DNA of 64,000 nt from JACVRX01 sp963831385 (GTDB lineage: Bacteria; Actinomycetota; Actinomycetes; Jiangellales; Jiangellaceae), in contig CAWHPW010000013.1 in assembly GCA_963831385.1 (NCBI GenBank), positions 186,001-250,000 on the forward strand. The letters are read 5' to 3'. Made by a program: the position numbers and the translations under genes. Positions 47,727 through 56,367 of the stretch are shown in pieces (the first letter of the stretch is position 1; every line of letters begins with the position of its first letter). The notes beneath the pieces were generated by a model, which saw only the letters and a program-made list of their open reading frames with translations, was not told where the DNA came from and searched no databases.

Positions 47727-48133
47727 TGACCGGCTCCGCCGCAGCCTCGGCCAAGGTTCGACGTCCTCAGACGGTCGCACGCTGGGCGGCCGTCGTCGTC
47801 GGTGCCGCCTGCTCGATCATGGCGTGGTTCGCGGGCGGTGCTGACGGCGCCGCCTCTGCGGCAATCGGGACGGTCATTGTCATCGGCTTCTTCTGGACCG
47901 GGACGATCCCCGTAGTGCTGACTGACAGTGCGCGGCTGGGCGCAGGAGCCGGGTTGGCTCTGCTGCTGCTCACCTACACGTTGCGTCTCGCCGTGGTCCT
48001 CCTACTCCTCCGGCTGCTCAGTCGCGCCGACATCGTCGACCGGCGCTGGCTCGGCGGCACGGTCATCGCCTGTGCACTGACCTGGACCGCGGTGCACGTC
48101 GGCGCCGCAACGCGTGGTCGGCGCGACACGTGA
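47726..48133 (+). CDS. AtpI-like membrane protein
   Basis: A 135-residue protein with four membrane helices (WAAVVVGAACSIMAWFAGGA, IGTVIVIGFFWTGTIPVVL, AGLALLLLTYTLRLAVVLLL, WLGGTVIACALTWTAVHVGA). Position directly before the ATP synthase genes and the helix pattern fit the ATP synthase protein I group, thought to help assemble the c-ring. ATG 47726 overlaps the preceding stop (TGATG). Confidence 0.7.
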   Translation: MTGSAAASAKVRRPQTVARWAAVVVGAACSIMAWFAGGADGAASAAIGTVIVIGFFWTGTIPVVLTDSARLGAGAGLALLLLTYTLRLAVVLLLLRLLSRADIVDRRWLGGTVIACALTWTAVHVGAATRGRRDT

Positions 48134-48140
48134 CGCCACC

Positions 48141-48422
48141 ATGACAGCCGAGGGGCGCGATCCTGGCGGCGAGCGGCCGGTGGACCGGTCGCCGGACCCG
48201 CACGCGGAATCCGAGGCGGAGTCGGCGGCGGATCAGACCCGGCGCGATCAGAACAGCGCGTGGGACGCCTTCAGCCTGATCGCCGCTGGGGTTGCGTTCT
48301 GGGGCGGTGTGGGGTGGCTGCTCTCCGAATGGCTCGACAACCGCTTGTTCCTGATGTTCGGGATCCTGCTCGGCGCTTTCGGCGCGCTGTACCTGGTCTG
48401 GGTCCGCTACGGTAAGCCCTGA
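48141..48422 (+). CDS. AtpZ/AtpI-type small protein
   Basis: A 93-residue protein with an acidic, disordered N-terminus (about 40 residues) and two helices (AFSLIAAGVAFWGGVGWLLS, LFLMFGILLGAFGALYLVWV). The order of soluble tail then hairpin matches AtpZ-like proteins that work with AtpI near the ATP synthase. It starts 7 bases past the previous gene and lies 65 bases before atpB. Confidence 0.72.
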   Translation: MTAEGRDPGGERPVDRSPDPHAESEAESAADQTRRDQNSAWDAFSLIAAGVAFWGGVGWLLSEWLDNRLFLMFGILLGAFGALYLVWVRYGKP

Positions 48423-48487
48423 TCACGAAGCCCCCCGCGAACGCGCCGCCATGCTTGAGAGAAGCAACGCGTCGAGAGAAGGACCCC

Positions 48488-49273
48488 GTGAGCGCCTGGA
48501 TGATCGCCCTGCCGTCGTCGGAGGAGTTCCACAGTCCTGGGCCTGCCGACTTCGAGTTCCCGCCGTTCGTCGCCGGGGTCACCAAGCCGATGCTGATCGT
48601 CGTGGTGGGCACGATCCTGGTCGGGTTGTTCTTCTGGGCCGCTACGCGCCGGGCCCGCATCGTTCCGGGCAAACTGCAGTTCGCCGCTGAAGGCTTCTAC
48701 GGGTTCGTTCGCAATTCGATCGCCACCGATGCGATCGGCCGCGAAGGAATCAAGTACGTGCCCTACCTCGCTACCGCGTTCGCGTTCCTGATCACGATGA
48801 ACATCGCGGGCATCGTTCCGTTCGCGCAGTTCCCGGCGACGGCACGGATCGCCATCCCGCTGTTCCTCGCGCTGATCTCGTGGGTCATCTACAACTACGT
48901 CGGCATCAAGCGGCAGGGCTTCGGCGGCTACTTCAAGAACATGATGTTCCCGGCCGGGGTCCCCGCGGTCATCTACCCGCTGCTCGCCCCGATCGAGTTC
49001 CTCTCGACCGTCGTCTTCCGGCCGATCACACTCACCCTCCGTCTTACCTTCAACATGTTCGCCGGGCACCTGGTGCTGCTGCTGTGCATCCTCGGCGGAG
49101 AGTTCCTGCTGCTGCACGTGGGCGGGCTGATCGGTTACTCCGCCGGTGCGGTCGCCATCCTGTTCGGCATCGTCATGACCTTCTTCGAGGGCTTCGTGCA
49201 AATCCTGCAGGCGTACGTCTTTGTTCTGCTCTCCGCCATCTACATCGGCGGCGCGTTGACCCACGATCACTGA
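48488..49273 (+). CDS. atpB: ATP synthase Fo subunit a
   Basis: A 261-residue membrane subunit forming the proton half-channels. The essential Arg is in ITLTLRLTFNMFAGHL, the C-terminal helix in EGFVQILQAYVFVLLSAIYI. GTG 48488 after GAAGGAC is used; the family N-terminus with PGPADFEFPPFV follows. It opens the atpBEFHAGDC operon. Confidence 0.94.
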   Translation: MSAWMIALPSSEEFHSPGPADFEFPPFVAGVTKPMLIVVVGTILVGLFFWAATRRARIVPGKLQFAAEGFYGFVRNSIATDAIGREGIKYVPYLATAFAFLITMNIAGIVPFAQFPATARIAIPLFLALISWVIYNYVGIKRQGFGGYFKNMMFPAGVPAVIYPLLAPIEFLSTVVFRPITLTLRLTFNMFAGHLVLLLCILGGEFLLLHVGGLIGYSAGAVAILFGIVMTFFEGFVQILQAYVFVLLSAIYIGGALTHDH

Positions 49274-49301
49274 GCACGACCCACCCAGGAAAGGACGAAG
49301 G

Positions 49302-49505
49302 ATGGAAGGCTCCCTGAACATGGTCGGCTACGGCCTCGCGGCCATCGGCCCCGGCGTCGGCATCGGCCTGATCTTCGCCGCCTACATCAACGGTGTTGCC
49401 CGGCAGCCGGAGGCTCGCAGCGTGCTGCAGGGCATCGCGATCCTGGGCTTCGCACTGGCCGAGGCGCTGGCGATCATCGGTATCGGCCTCGCGTTCGCGC
49501 TCTAG
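49302..49505 (+). CDS. atpE: ATP synthase Fo subunit c
   Basis: A 67-residue hairpin that forms the rotating ring. Two helices (GLAAIGPGVGIGLIFAAYI, then LGFALAEALAIIGIGLAFAL) flank the loop ARQPEARS. The proton-carrying Glu is in FALAEALAI. There is no extra polar residue pattern of sodium rings. ATG follows AAAGGACGAAGG. Confidence 0.95.
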   Translation: MEGSLNMVGYGLAAIGPGVGIGLIFAAYINGVARQPEARSVLQGIAILGFALAEALAIIGIGLAFAL

Positions 49506-49507
49506 CC

Positions 49508-50101
49508 ATGTCCGGGTGGATCGCGTCGGCGGCTCTTCTTGCCCAGGAGGCGGAGGCGGAGGAGCCGAGCCCGCTGATGCCGCACCTGTCCGAACTGATC
49601 GTCGGACTGGTCGCCTTCGCTCTGCTGTTCTTCTTCCTGAGCCGAACGGTCTTCCCGATGTTCGAGAAGACCTACGCCGAGCGTACGGCTGCCATCGAGG
49701 GTGGCATGAAGCAGGCCGAAGAAGCACAAGCGGAGGCTCAGCAGGCGCTGGAGGAGTACCGCCGGCAACTGGCCGACGCACGCGGCGAGGCATCTCGGAT
49801 CCGGGAGGAGGCCCGGACCCAGGGGGCCGCCATCCTCGCGGAGATGCGAGAGAACGCGCAGGCAGAGTCGGACCGGATCACCGCACGGGCGCATGCCCAG
49901 GTCGCGGCGGAGCGCGAACAGGTAGTGCGGTCCTTGCGGGCGGAGGTGGGCACACTGGCCACCGAGCTGGCGGGCCGGGTCGTCGGTGAGTCGCTCGAGG
50001 ACGATGCCCGATCGCAGCGGGTTGTGGAGCGCTTCCTTGCGGACCTGGAGACCAGCGAGGCGTCGGGCAACGGCGCCGGACCGGCCGACCGGGAGGCCTG
50101 A
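49508..50101 (+). CDS. atpF: ATP synthase Fo subunit b
   Basis: A 197-residue stator subunit. One N-terminal membrane helix (SELIVGLVAFALLFFFLSRT) is followed by a long charged coiled coil (residues 60-170, e.g. AEEAQAEAQQALEEYRRQLA). Its stop overlaps the atpH start (TGATG), and it begins two bases after atpE. Confidence 0.94.
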   Translation: MSGWIASAALLAQEAEAEEPSPLMPHLSELIVGLVAFALLFFFLSRTVFPMFEKTYAERTAAIEGGMKQAEEAQAEAQQALEEYRRQLADARGEASRIREEARTQGAAILAEMRENAQAESDRITARAHAQVAAEREQVVRSLRAEVGTLATELAGRVVGESLEDDARSQRVVERFLADLETSEASGNGAGPADREA

Positions 50102-50931
50102 TGCAAGGACCCAGTCGGGAGGCGCACAAGGCACTTGCCGTGCGGGTCGACGAAACGCTCGGCGGTACCGGCGACGATGCCGCTGAGCGAGCGACGTCGA
50201 TCGGCGCTGCCTTGTTCAACGTGGCCGCGCTGCTAGCGGCAGAGCCGGCGGTACGCCGCGCGCTGACCGATCCGGGCCGCTCTCCGGACGACCGCGCGGC
50301 ACTGGCGCACCGATTGGTCGGCGACCGGATCGATCCGGACGCTGCTGAACTTGTGCAGGCGGCCGCGCGGGAGCGCTGGAACGGACCTCGCGACCTGATC
50401 TCGGCGATCGACGAATTCGGCGTGGTTGCCCACCTTGCCGCAGCGGAGGCCAATGGCCGGTTGGACAGCGTCGAGGACGAGCTGTTCCGGTTCGGGCAGG
50501 TCGTGCACGCCACTCCCGAACTGCGCGTCGCCTTGCTCGACCAGGCCGCGCCGGAACAGGCTCGCCGCGAGCTCGTCCGCCGCCTCCTTGCCGATCGAGC
50601 CTCGCCGGAGACCGTGAGCCTGGCCGAACACGCAATGCTCACCTCTCGCGACCGTCGCCTGGAACCCGCAATAGACCGGATCATCGAGCTCGCCGCCGAG
50701 CGACGCCAACGGCGGGTGGCCGTGGTCCGGGTTGCCTCCGTCCTGAGCCAGGAGCATCGGGATCGGCTGGAGAACGCGCTGGCCGCACAGGCCGGCGGCC
50801 CGGTTCGGCTCAACGTCGTGGTCGATCCTGACCTGGTCGGCGGGGTCAAGGTCGAGATCGGCGACGAGGTCGTCGATGGCACCGTCCAAAACCGGATCGC
50901 CGAGCTACAACGCCGGCTGGCCGAGCAGTGA
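50101..50931 (+). CDS. atpH: ATP synthase F1 subunit delta
   Basis: A 276-residue subunit joining the stator b subunits to the F1 head. The C-terminal region (NVVVDPDLVGGVKVEIGDEV and RIAELQRRL) is the family signature; the length is as in other actinobacteria (about 270, longer than the 180 of E. coli). It overlaps atpF by one base; atpA follows after 37 bases. Confidence 0.92.
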   Translation: MQGPSREAHKALAVRVDETLGGTGDDAAERATSIGAALFNVAALLAAEPAVRRALTDPGRSPDDRAALAHRLVGDRIDPDAAELVQAAARERWNGPRDLISAIDEFGVVAHLAAAEANGRLDSVEDELFRFGQVVHATPELRVALLDQAAPEQARRELVRRLLADRASPETVSLAEHAMLTSRDRRLEPAIDRIIELAAERRQRRVAVVRVASVLSQEHRDRLENALAAQAGGPVRLNVVVDPDLVGGVKVEIGDEVVDGTVQNRIAELQRRLAEQ

Positions 50932-50968
50932 GAATAGTTGTGATGCACCGAGGCGCAGGGGAGCGACC

Positions 50969-52657
50969 ATGACGGAGCTGACGATCCGCCCGGAGGAGAT
51001 TCGCGAGGCGCTCGACGAGTTCGTGCGCTCGTATGAGCCGGCCGCCGCCGCCCGCCAAGAGGTCGGCCGGGTCTCCGTCGCCGGCGACGGCATCGCCCGG
51101 GTCGAGGGTCTGCCCTCTGCGATGGCGAACGAGCTGCTCGAGTTCGAGGACGGCACGCTGGGAATCGCCTTGAACCTCGATGTCACCGAGATCGGTGTGG
51201 TCGTCCTGGGCGACTACGCGGGCATCGAGGAAGGCCAGCCGGTCCGCCGGACCGGCGAGGTGTTGTCCGTCCCGGTGGGCGACGCATTCCTGGGCCGGGT
51301 CATCGATCCGCTCGGCGAGCCGCTGGACGGCCTGGGTGAGATCAAGGCCGACGAGCGACGCGCGCTCGAGCTGCAGGCGCCGTCGGTCGTTCAGCGCCAA
51401 GGCGTCAGTGAGCCGCTGCAAACCGGGATCAAGGCGATCGACGCGATGACCCCGATCGGCCGGGGGCAACGCCAGCTCATTCTCGGTGACCGCCAAACCG
51501 GTAAGACCACCATTGCCGTCGACACGATCCTCAACCAGCGCGATGCGTGGAACACCGGCGACAAGTCCAAGCAGGTGCGCTGCATCTACGTAGCGACCGG
51601 TCAGAAGGGCTCGACGATCGCGAGTATCCGGCAGCTGTTCGAAGAAGCCGGCGCGCTGGAGTACACGACGATCGTGGCCTCTCCCGCCTCCGACCCGGCC
51701 GGGTTCAAGTACCTGTCGCCATATACCGGCTCGGCGCTCGGCCAGCACTGGATGTACCAGGGCTACCACGTCCTCATCTGCTTCGACGACCTGTCCAAGC
51801 AGGCCGAGGCCTACCGCGCGGTGTCCTTGCTGCTGCGGCGTCCGCCGGGCCGCGAGGCCTACCCGGGCGACGTCTTCTACCTGCACTCCCGCCTGCTGGA
51901 ACGGTGCGCCAAGCTCTCCGATGAGCTCGGCGCCGGCTCGATGACCGGCCTGCCGATCATCGAGACCAAGGGCAACGACGTGTCGGCGTTCATCCCGACG
52001 AACGTCATCTCCATCACCGACGGCCAGTGCTTCCTCGAGGCGGACCTGTTCAACCAGGGCGTACGGCCGGCGATCAACGTCGGTATCTCGGTGTCCCGAG
52101 TCGGCGGCGCCGCGCAGGTCAAGGCCATGAAGAAGGTCTCGGGCTCGCTCAAGCTCGACCTCGCGCAGTACGACGATCTGAAAGCCTTCGCCGCGTTCGC
52201 TTCCGACCTCGACGCCGCGAGCCGTGCGCAGCTCGACCGCGGCGCCCGACTGGTGGAATTGCTCAAGCAAGGCCAGAACGCGCCGGTACCCGTCGCCAAG
52301 CAGGTCGTCTCGATCTGGGCGGGCACCACCGGCCAACTCGACGACGTGCCGATCGAGGACATCCGCCGGTTCGAGGCGGAGTTCCTCGACTACGTCAGCC
52401 GCGACCACTCCGACCTGCTGGACTCGATCAGTTCCACCGGCCAGATCAGCGACGAGGAAACAGCCCGGCTGGAAGGCGCCGTCGACACCTTCAAGCAGCA
52501 GTTCGTCACGGCCTCCGGCCAGCCACTGGTCAAGGACGAGCCGGTCGCGGCGATGGGGGAGGGTGAGGAGGATCTCACCAAGATCCGCCGCCGGCATCGG
52601 TCCGCCGACGAGGTCCGCGAGGCGGCGGCCCCGGACGCGCCCCCGCCCTCGTCGTGA
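50969..52657 (+). CDS. atpA: ATP synthase F1 subunit alpha
   Basis: A 562-residue non-catalytic nucleotide-binding subunit. Walker A GDRQTGKTT is at about residues 173-181; the Arg finger region INVGISVSRVGGAAQVKAM and HSRLLERCAKLSDELG are present. The C-terminal tail (residues 520-562) is long and charged, which I know from actinobacterial alpha subunits. ATG 50969 follows GGGGAGCG. Confidence 0.96.
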   Translation: MTELTIRPEEIREALDEFVRSYEPAAAARQEVGRVSVAGDGIARVEGLPSAMANELLEFEDGTLGIALNLDVTEIGVVVLGDYAGIEEGQPVRRTGEVLSVPVGDAFLGRVIDPLGEPLDGLGEIKADERRALELQAPSVVQRQGVSEPLQTGIKAIDAMTPIGRGQRQLILGDRQTGKTTIAVDTILNQRDAWNTGDKSKQVRCIYVATGQKGSTIASIRQLFEEAGALEYTTIVASPASDPAGFKYLSPYTGSALGQHWMYQGYHVLICFDDLSKQAEAYRAVSLLLRRPPGREAYPGDVFYLHSRLLERCAKLSDELGAGSMTGLPIIETKGNDVSAFIPTNVISITDGQCFLEADLFNQGVRPAINVGISVSRVGGAAQVKAMKKVSGSLKLDLAQYDDLKAFAAFASDLDAASRAQLDRGARLVELLKQGQNAPVPVAKQVVSIWAGTTGQLDDVPIEDIRRFEAEFLDYVSRDHSDLLDSISSTGQISDEETARLEGAVDTFKQQFVTASGQPLVKDEPVAAMGEGEEDLTKIRRRHRSADEVREAAAPDAPPPSS

Positions 52658-52701
52658 CGATGCCGGCGAAGCCTGCGGACGCGAAGGGAGGTCGGTAGCC
52701 A

Positions 52702-53685
52702 ATGGGAGCAGAGCTACGAGTCCTCCGCCGCCGGATCCGCTCCGTCGAGTCCACGAAGAAGATCACCCGCGCTCAGGAGCTGATCGCGGCGTCGCGGATC
52801 ATCAAGGCCCAGCAGCGGGCGGAGGCTGCGCGTCCGTACACCCGAGCTCTGGTGACCGCCTTGGAGGCCGCCGCTGCGACGGCCAGACTGGACAACCCGC
52901 TGCTGGAAGGTATCGGTCAACCGCAGCGCTCGGCAGTGCTCGTGGTCACGAGCGATCGCGGATTCGCGGGCGCGTACTCGGCGAACGTCATCCGGCAGAG
53001 CGAGGCCCTGTCCGGCCTGTTGATTGAGCAGGGTCAGGAAGTGGTGCCCTACGTCGTCGGGCAAAAGGGCGTCACGTGGTTCCGCTTCCGCGGCCGCGAG
53101 GTCGGAGGCGAGTACACGGGCTTCACCGGCACCCCCACCTACTCCGACGCTCGGAAGATCGCCGACGACGTCCTCGCGGCCATCAACACCCCCGCTGAGG
53201 AGGGTGGCGTCGACGAGATCCACCTGGTCTCGACGCACTTCGTCAACATGGTGACCCAGGAGGTCCGCGCCCGGCGGCTGCTGCCCATCGTCGTGGAGGA
53301 CGTGCCGGAGACTCTGCACCGGGCCGAGGCCGGGGCGGTGCGGACCAGCGAGGGCGTGAGCGGCGGCCAGTCCGAAACGCCGACGGCTGCTGCCGACGAG
53401 ACGCTGCCGCTCTACGAGTTCGAGCCCTCGTCAGACGAGGTGCTCGACGCGCTGCTGCCGCAGTACGCCGGCAACCTCATCTACACGGCGCTACTCGACG
53501 CGGCGGCGTCGGAGTGGGCGGCCCGGCGGCGCGCGATGAAGTCCGCGACCGACAACGCCACCGAGTTGCAACAGAACTACACGCGGCTGGCCAACCAGGC
53601 CCGCCAAGCCGAGATCACCCAGGAGATCAGCGAGATCGTCGGCGGCGCGGATGCGCTCGCCACGGCGGCCGCGGGGAGCGAATGA
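52702..53685 (+). CDS. atpG: ATP synthase F1 subunit gamma
   Basis: A 327-residue central shaft subunit. N-terminal RIRSVESTKKITRAQELIAA and C-terminal ATDNATELQQNYTRLANQAR form the coiled coil. An insertion rich in Gly/Thr/Ala (EGVSGGQSETPTAAADET, about residues 215-235) makes it longer than the usual 290. It starts after GGGAGG; atpD overlaps its stop. Confidence 0.94.
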   Translation: MGAELRVLRRRIRSVESTKKITRAQELIAASRIIKAQQRAEAARPYTRALVTALEAAAATARLDNPLLEGIGQPQRSAVLVVTSDRGFAGAYSANVIRQSEALSGLLIEQGQEVVPYVVGQKGVTWFRFRGREVGGEYTGFTGTPTYSDARKIADDVLAAINTPAEEGGVDEIHLVSTHFVNMVTQEVRARRLLPIVVEDVPETLHRAEAGAVRTSEGVSGGQSETPTAAADETLPLYEFEPSSDEVLDALLPQYAGNLIYTALLDAAASEWAARRRAMKSATDNATELQQNYTRLANQARQAEITQEISEIVGGADALATAAAGSE

Positions 53686-55145
53686 TGACGACAACGACGG
53701 ACACCACCAGCACTGCTGAATCGACCGATGGCGCTGTCGGGCACGTGACCCGGGTGATCGGCCCCGTCGTCGAGGTCGAGTTTGCCGGTGACCAGATGCC
53801 GGAGATCTACAACGCGCTCGAGACCGAGGTTGAGCTGCCCGAAGAAGCCGGCGGCAACCGGCTACTGACGTTCGAGGTTGAGCAGCACATCGGTGGCAGC
53901 GTGGTGAAGGCCATCTCGATGCAGCCGACCGACGGGCTGGTCCGCGGAGCAGCGGTGCGGGACACCGGCGGACCGATCACGGTGCCCGTCGGCGACGTCG
54001 TCAAGGGCCACGTCTTCAATGCCCTGGGCAAGCCGCTCGACATCGACGAGTCCGAGCTCGACCTCAGCGAGCGGTGGGGGATTCACCGAAAGCCCCCGGC
54101 CTTCGACCAGCTCGAGGGCAGCACCCAGATGATGGAGACCGGGATCAAGGTCATCGACCTGCTGACGCCGTACATTCAGGGCGGCAAGATCGGCCTGTTC
54201 GGCGGAGCCGGAGTCGGCAAGACGGTGCTGATCCAGGAGATGATCACCCGGGTTGCCCGGAACTTCGGTGGCACCTCGGTGTTCGCCGGTGTCGGCGAGC
54301 GGACTCGTGAAGGCAACGACCTCTGGGTCGAGATGCAGGAGGCCAACGTCCTCAAGGACACCGCCCTGGTGTTCGGTCAGATGGACGAGCCGCCCGGCAC
54401 CCGGATGCGCGTGGCGCTGTCTGCCCTGACCATGGCCGAATACTTCCGCGACGTGCAGAAGCAGGACGTGCTGCTGTTCATCGACAACATCTTCCGGTTC
54501 ACCCAGGCCGGCTCCGAAGTGTCGACGTTGCTCGGCCGCATGCCGTCGGCGGTCGGATACCAGCCCACCCTGGCCGACGAGATGGGCGAGCTGCAGGAGC
54601 GGATCACCTCGACTCGCGGGCATTCGATCACGTCGATGCAGGCCATCTACGTGCCGGCCGACGACATCACCGACCCGGCACCGCACACCGCGTTCGCGCA
54701 CCTCGACGCGCGGACCGTGCTCTCCCGGCCGATCTCGGCGCTGGGCATCTACCCAGCGGTGGACCCGTTGGACTCGTCCAGTCGGATCCTGGACGCGATC
54801 TACATCGGCGACAACCACTACCGAGTAGCGCAGCGGGTCAAGGAGATCCTGCAACGCTACAAGGACCTGCAGGACATCATCGCCATCCTGGGCATCGACG
54901 AGCTGTCCGAAGAGGACAAGATCACGGTCAACCGAGCGCGGCGAATCCAGCGCTTCCTATCCCAGAACATGTTCGCCGCTGAGGCGTTCACCGGCCAGCC
55001 CGGCGTGTTCGTCCCGCTCTCGGAGACGCTGGAGTCGTTCGACGGGATCTGCAAGGGCGAGTACGACGACCTGCCCGAGCAGGCGTTCCACATGGTGGGG
55101 AACATCGAGTCGGCCCAGGAGAAAGCGAAGACGCTCGCGCAGTAG
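53682..55145 (+). CDS. atpD: ATP synthase F1 subunit beta
   Basis: A 487-residue catalytic subunit. Walker A GGAGVGKTV is near residue 174; the catalytic Glu lies in GVGERTREGNDLW, and LLFIDNIFRFTQAGSEVS is Walker B. Two ATGs stand in tandem at 53682 and 53685; both overlap the atpG stop. atpC is 335 bases away, unusually far. Confidence 0.96.
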   Translation: MMTTTTDTTSTAESTDGAVGHVTRVIGPVVEVEFAGDQMPEIYNALETEVELPEEAGGNRLLTFEVEQHIGGSVVKAISMQPTDGLVRGAAVRDTGGPITVPVGDVVKGHVFNALGKPLDIDESELDLSERWGIHRKPPAFDQLEGSTQMMETGIKVIDLLTPYIQGGKIGLFGGAGVGKTVLIQEMITRVARNFGGTSVFAGVGERTREGNDLWVEMQEANVLKDTALVFGQMDEPPGTRMRVALSALTMAEYFRDVQKQDVLLFIDNIFRFTQAGSEVSTLLGRMPSAVGYQPTLADEMGELQERITSTRGHSITSMQAIYVPADDITDPAPHTAFAHLDARTVLSRPISALGIYPAVDPLDSSSRILDAIYIGDNHYRVAQRVKEILQRYKDLQDIIAILGIDELSEEDKITVNRARRIQRFLSQNMFAAEAFTGQPGVFVPLSETLESFDGICKGEYDDLPEQAFHMVGNIESAQEKAKTLAQ

Positions 55146-55480
55146 TCGCGACCGCCAGTGTCGCTCGTCGCTGTTGTCGTCGGGGCGCCTAGATCGCACG
55201 TCGATCTTGCCGCCAGCGCCGCGGATCTCACAACGATCACCCGCTAGCGCCGCTAGGGCCACAACGATCACGGCGAAAGCGCCGCTACCTGAAAACGATC
55301 GGCCACCACCAGGCGAATGCGTACGTCACCAGGCTTACAGGCCTCGTGATGTACGGGCCGGGGTGGTGAACGTGGTCATTCCAAGAGGACGGGGAGCCGT
55401 CCCCCGCTGGGCGCGCGCGGGTGTCGCCGGGCCGGTATTCTCTGCCGCACCCACGATCCACCTTTGCTCGAGGAGAGCCT
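55146..55480. repeat. atpD-atpC gap with 31-bp imperfect repeats
   Basis: The stretch ACAACGATCAC recurs with a step of 31 bases (55230, 55261; a weaker AAAACGATC at 55292), and GCGCCGC recurs at 55216, 55247 and 55279. A hairpin of two 14-base arms with two mismatches follows (about 55320-55350, GTACGTCACCAGGC against GCCTCGTGATGTAC). The end carries TGGTGAACGTGGTCA, like the arm upstream of prfA. No gene is seen. Most ATP synthase operons have only a few bases here, so this is an inserted repeat element. Confidence 0.65.
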
Positions 55481-55849
55481 GTGGCAGGCGAACTGCGCGT
55501 CGAACTGGTGGCCGCCGAACGTAAGGTCTGGTCCGGTGAGGCGACGATCGTCATCACGAGGACGACCGAGGGCGACATCGGGATCATGCCCGGGCACGCG
55601 CCAGTGCTCGGGCTGCTCGTCACCGGCCTGGTAACCATCCGCAGCACCAACGGGGACGAGGTGACCGCTGCGGTTCACGGCGGGTTTCTCTCTGTGGCTG
55701 ACGACGTCGTGTCCATCCTGGCCGAGGTGGCAGAGCTGGCTGACGAGATCGACGTCAAACGGGCCGAGGCCGCCTTGGCCCAGGCGGGTGATGACGCCGA
55801 CGCCGTCCGCAGAGCGGAGACTCGGCTGCGCGCCGCCGGGGCCCGCTGA
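55481..55849 (+). CDS. atpC: ATP synthase F1 subunit epsilon
   Basis: A 122-residue subunit that couples and regulates the rotor. The beta-sandwich reads ELRVELVAAERKVWSGEATI and GDIGIMPGHAPVLGLLVTG, with the C-terminal helices IDVKRAEAALAQAGDDADAV. GTG 55481 follows GAGGAGAGCC. The repeat region before it may carry a processing site or promoter that sets its level. Confidence 0.94.
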   Translation: MAGELRVELVAAERKVWSGEATIVITRTTEGDIGIMPGHAPVLGLLVTGLVTIRSTNGDEVTAAVHGGFLSVADDVVSILAEVAELADEIDVKRAEAALAQAGDDADAVRRAETRLRAAGAR

Positions 55850-55876
55850 ACAAAGCGGTTGGGGAGGGCGTAGGCG

Positions 55877-56317
55877 ATGGGGGTGCTCGAATGGGTCGCC
55901 GTCGTCATCGCCGTCGTTGCCCTGCTGATCGTGCTGGCTTTGGGCGGGCTGTTCCTCCGCCGACGCATACTTCAGCGAGAAGGCGGCGGCTTCGACATGT
56001 GCCTGCGGACCGGCCGCAACGGCTGGGGCGGGGGCTGGGTCTTCGGAATCGGCCGGTATCGCGACGACGACGTGGAATGGTTTCGGACGTTCAGTTACGG
56101 TGCGCGCCCCAAGTGGTCGTCGCCACGCTCCGATCTCAACGTCACCGACCGCCGGGCTCCAGATCCTGAGGAAGCGTATGACCTGCCGGCAGGTCACATC
56201 ATTTTCGTCTGCGAGGCAGGTGATCGCAGGCTTGAGGTGTCCATGAGCGAGGCCGCGTCCATGGCCTTCCTGGCCTGGCTGGAGGCGGCTCCGCCCGGAG
56301 GGCATCTGGTCGGGTAG
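55877..56317 (+). CDS. DUF2550-family membrane protein
   Basis: A 146-residue protein with one N-terminal helix (WVAVVIAVVALLIVLALGGL) and a cytosolic domain with the family stretches GGFDMCLRTGRNGWGGGW, WFRTFSYGARPKW and AYDLPAGHIIFVCE. DUF2550 genes lie between atpC and murA in many actinobacteria, as here. The function is unknown. Confidence 0.85.
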   Translation: MGVLEWVAVVIAVVALLIVLALGGLFLRRRILQREGGGFDMCLRTGRNGWGGGWVFGIGRYRDDDVEWFRTFSYGARPKWSSPRSDLNVTDRRAPDPEEAYDLPAGHIIFVCEAGDRRLEVSMSEAASMAFLAWLEAAPPGGHLVG

Positions 56318-56367
56318 CCCAACCGCCGACTCCCTGAGCTGGGTCGGTGCCATGACAAGATGCCCCG

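Noticed and set aside
50846..52702. 618-codon open frame on the minus strand
   Set aside because: It lies exactly antisense to atpA, a well-conserved gene. High GC leaves long empty frames opposite real genes, and the translation has no family motif.
55229..55300. Possible CRISPR array
   Set aside because: The repeats are imperfect, spacers are not distinct from repeats, and no cas gene is present.
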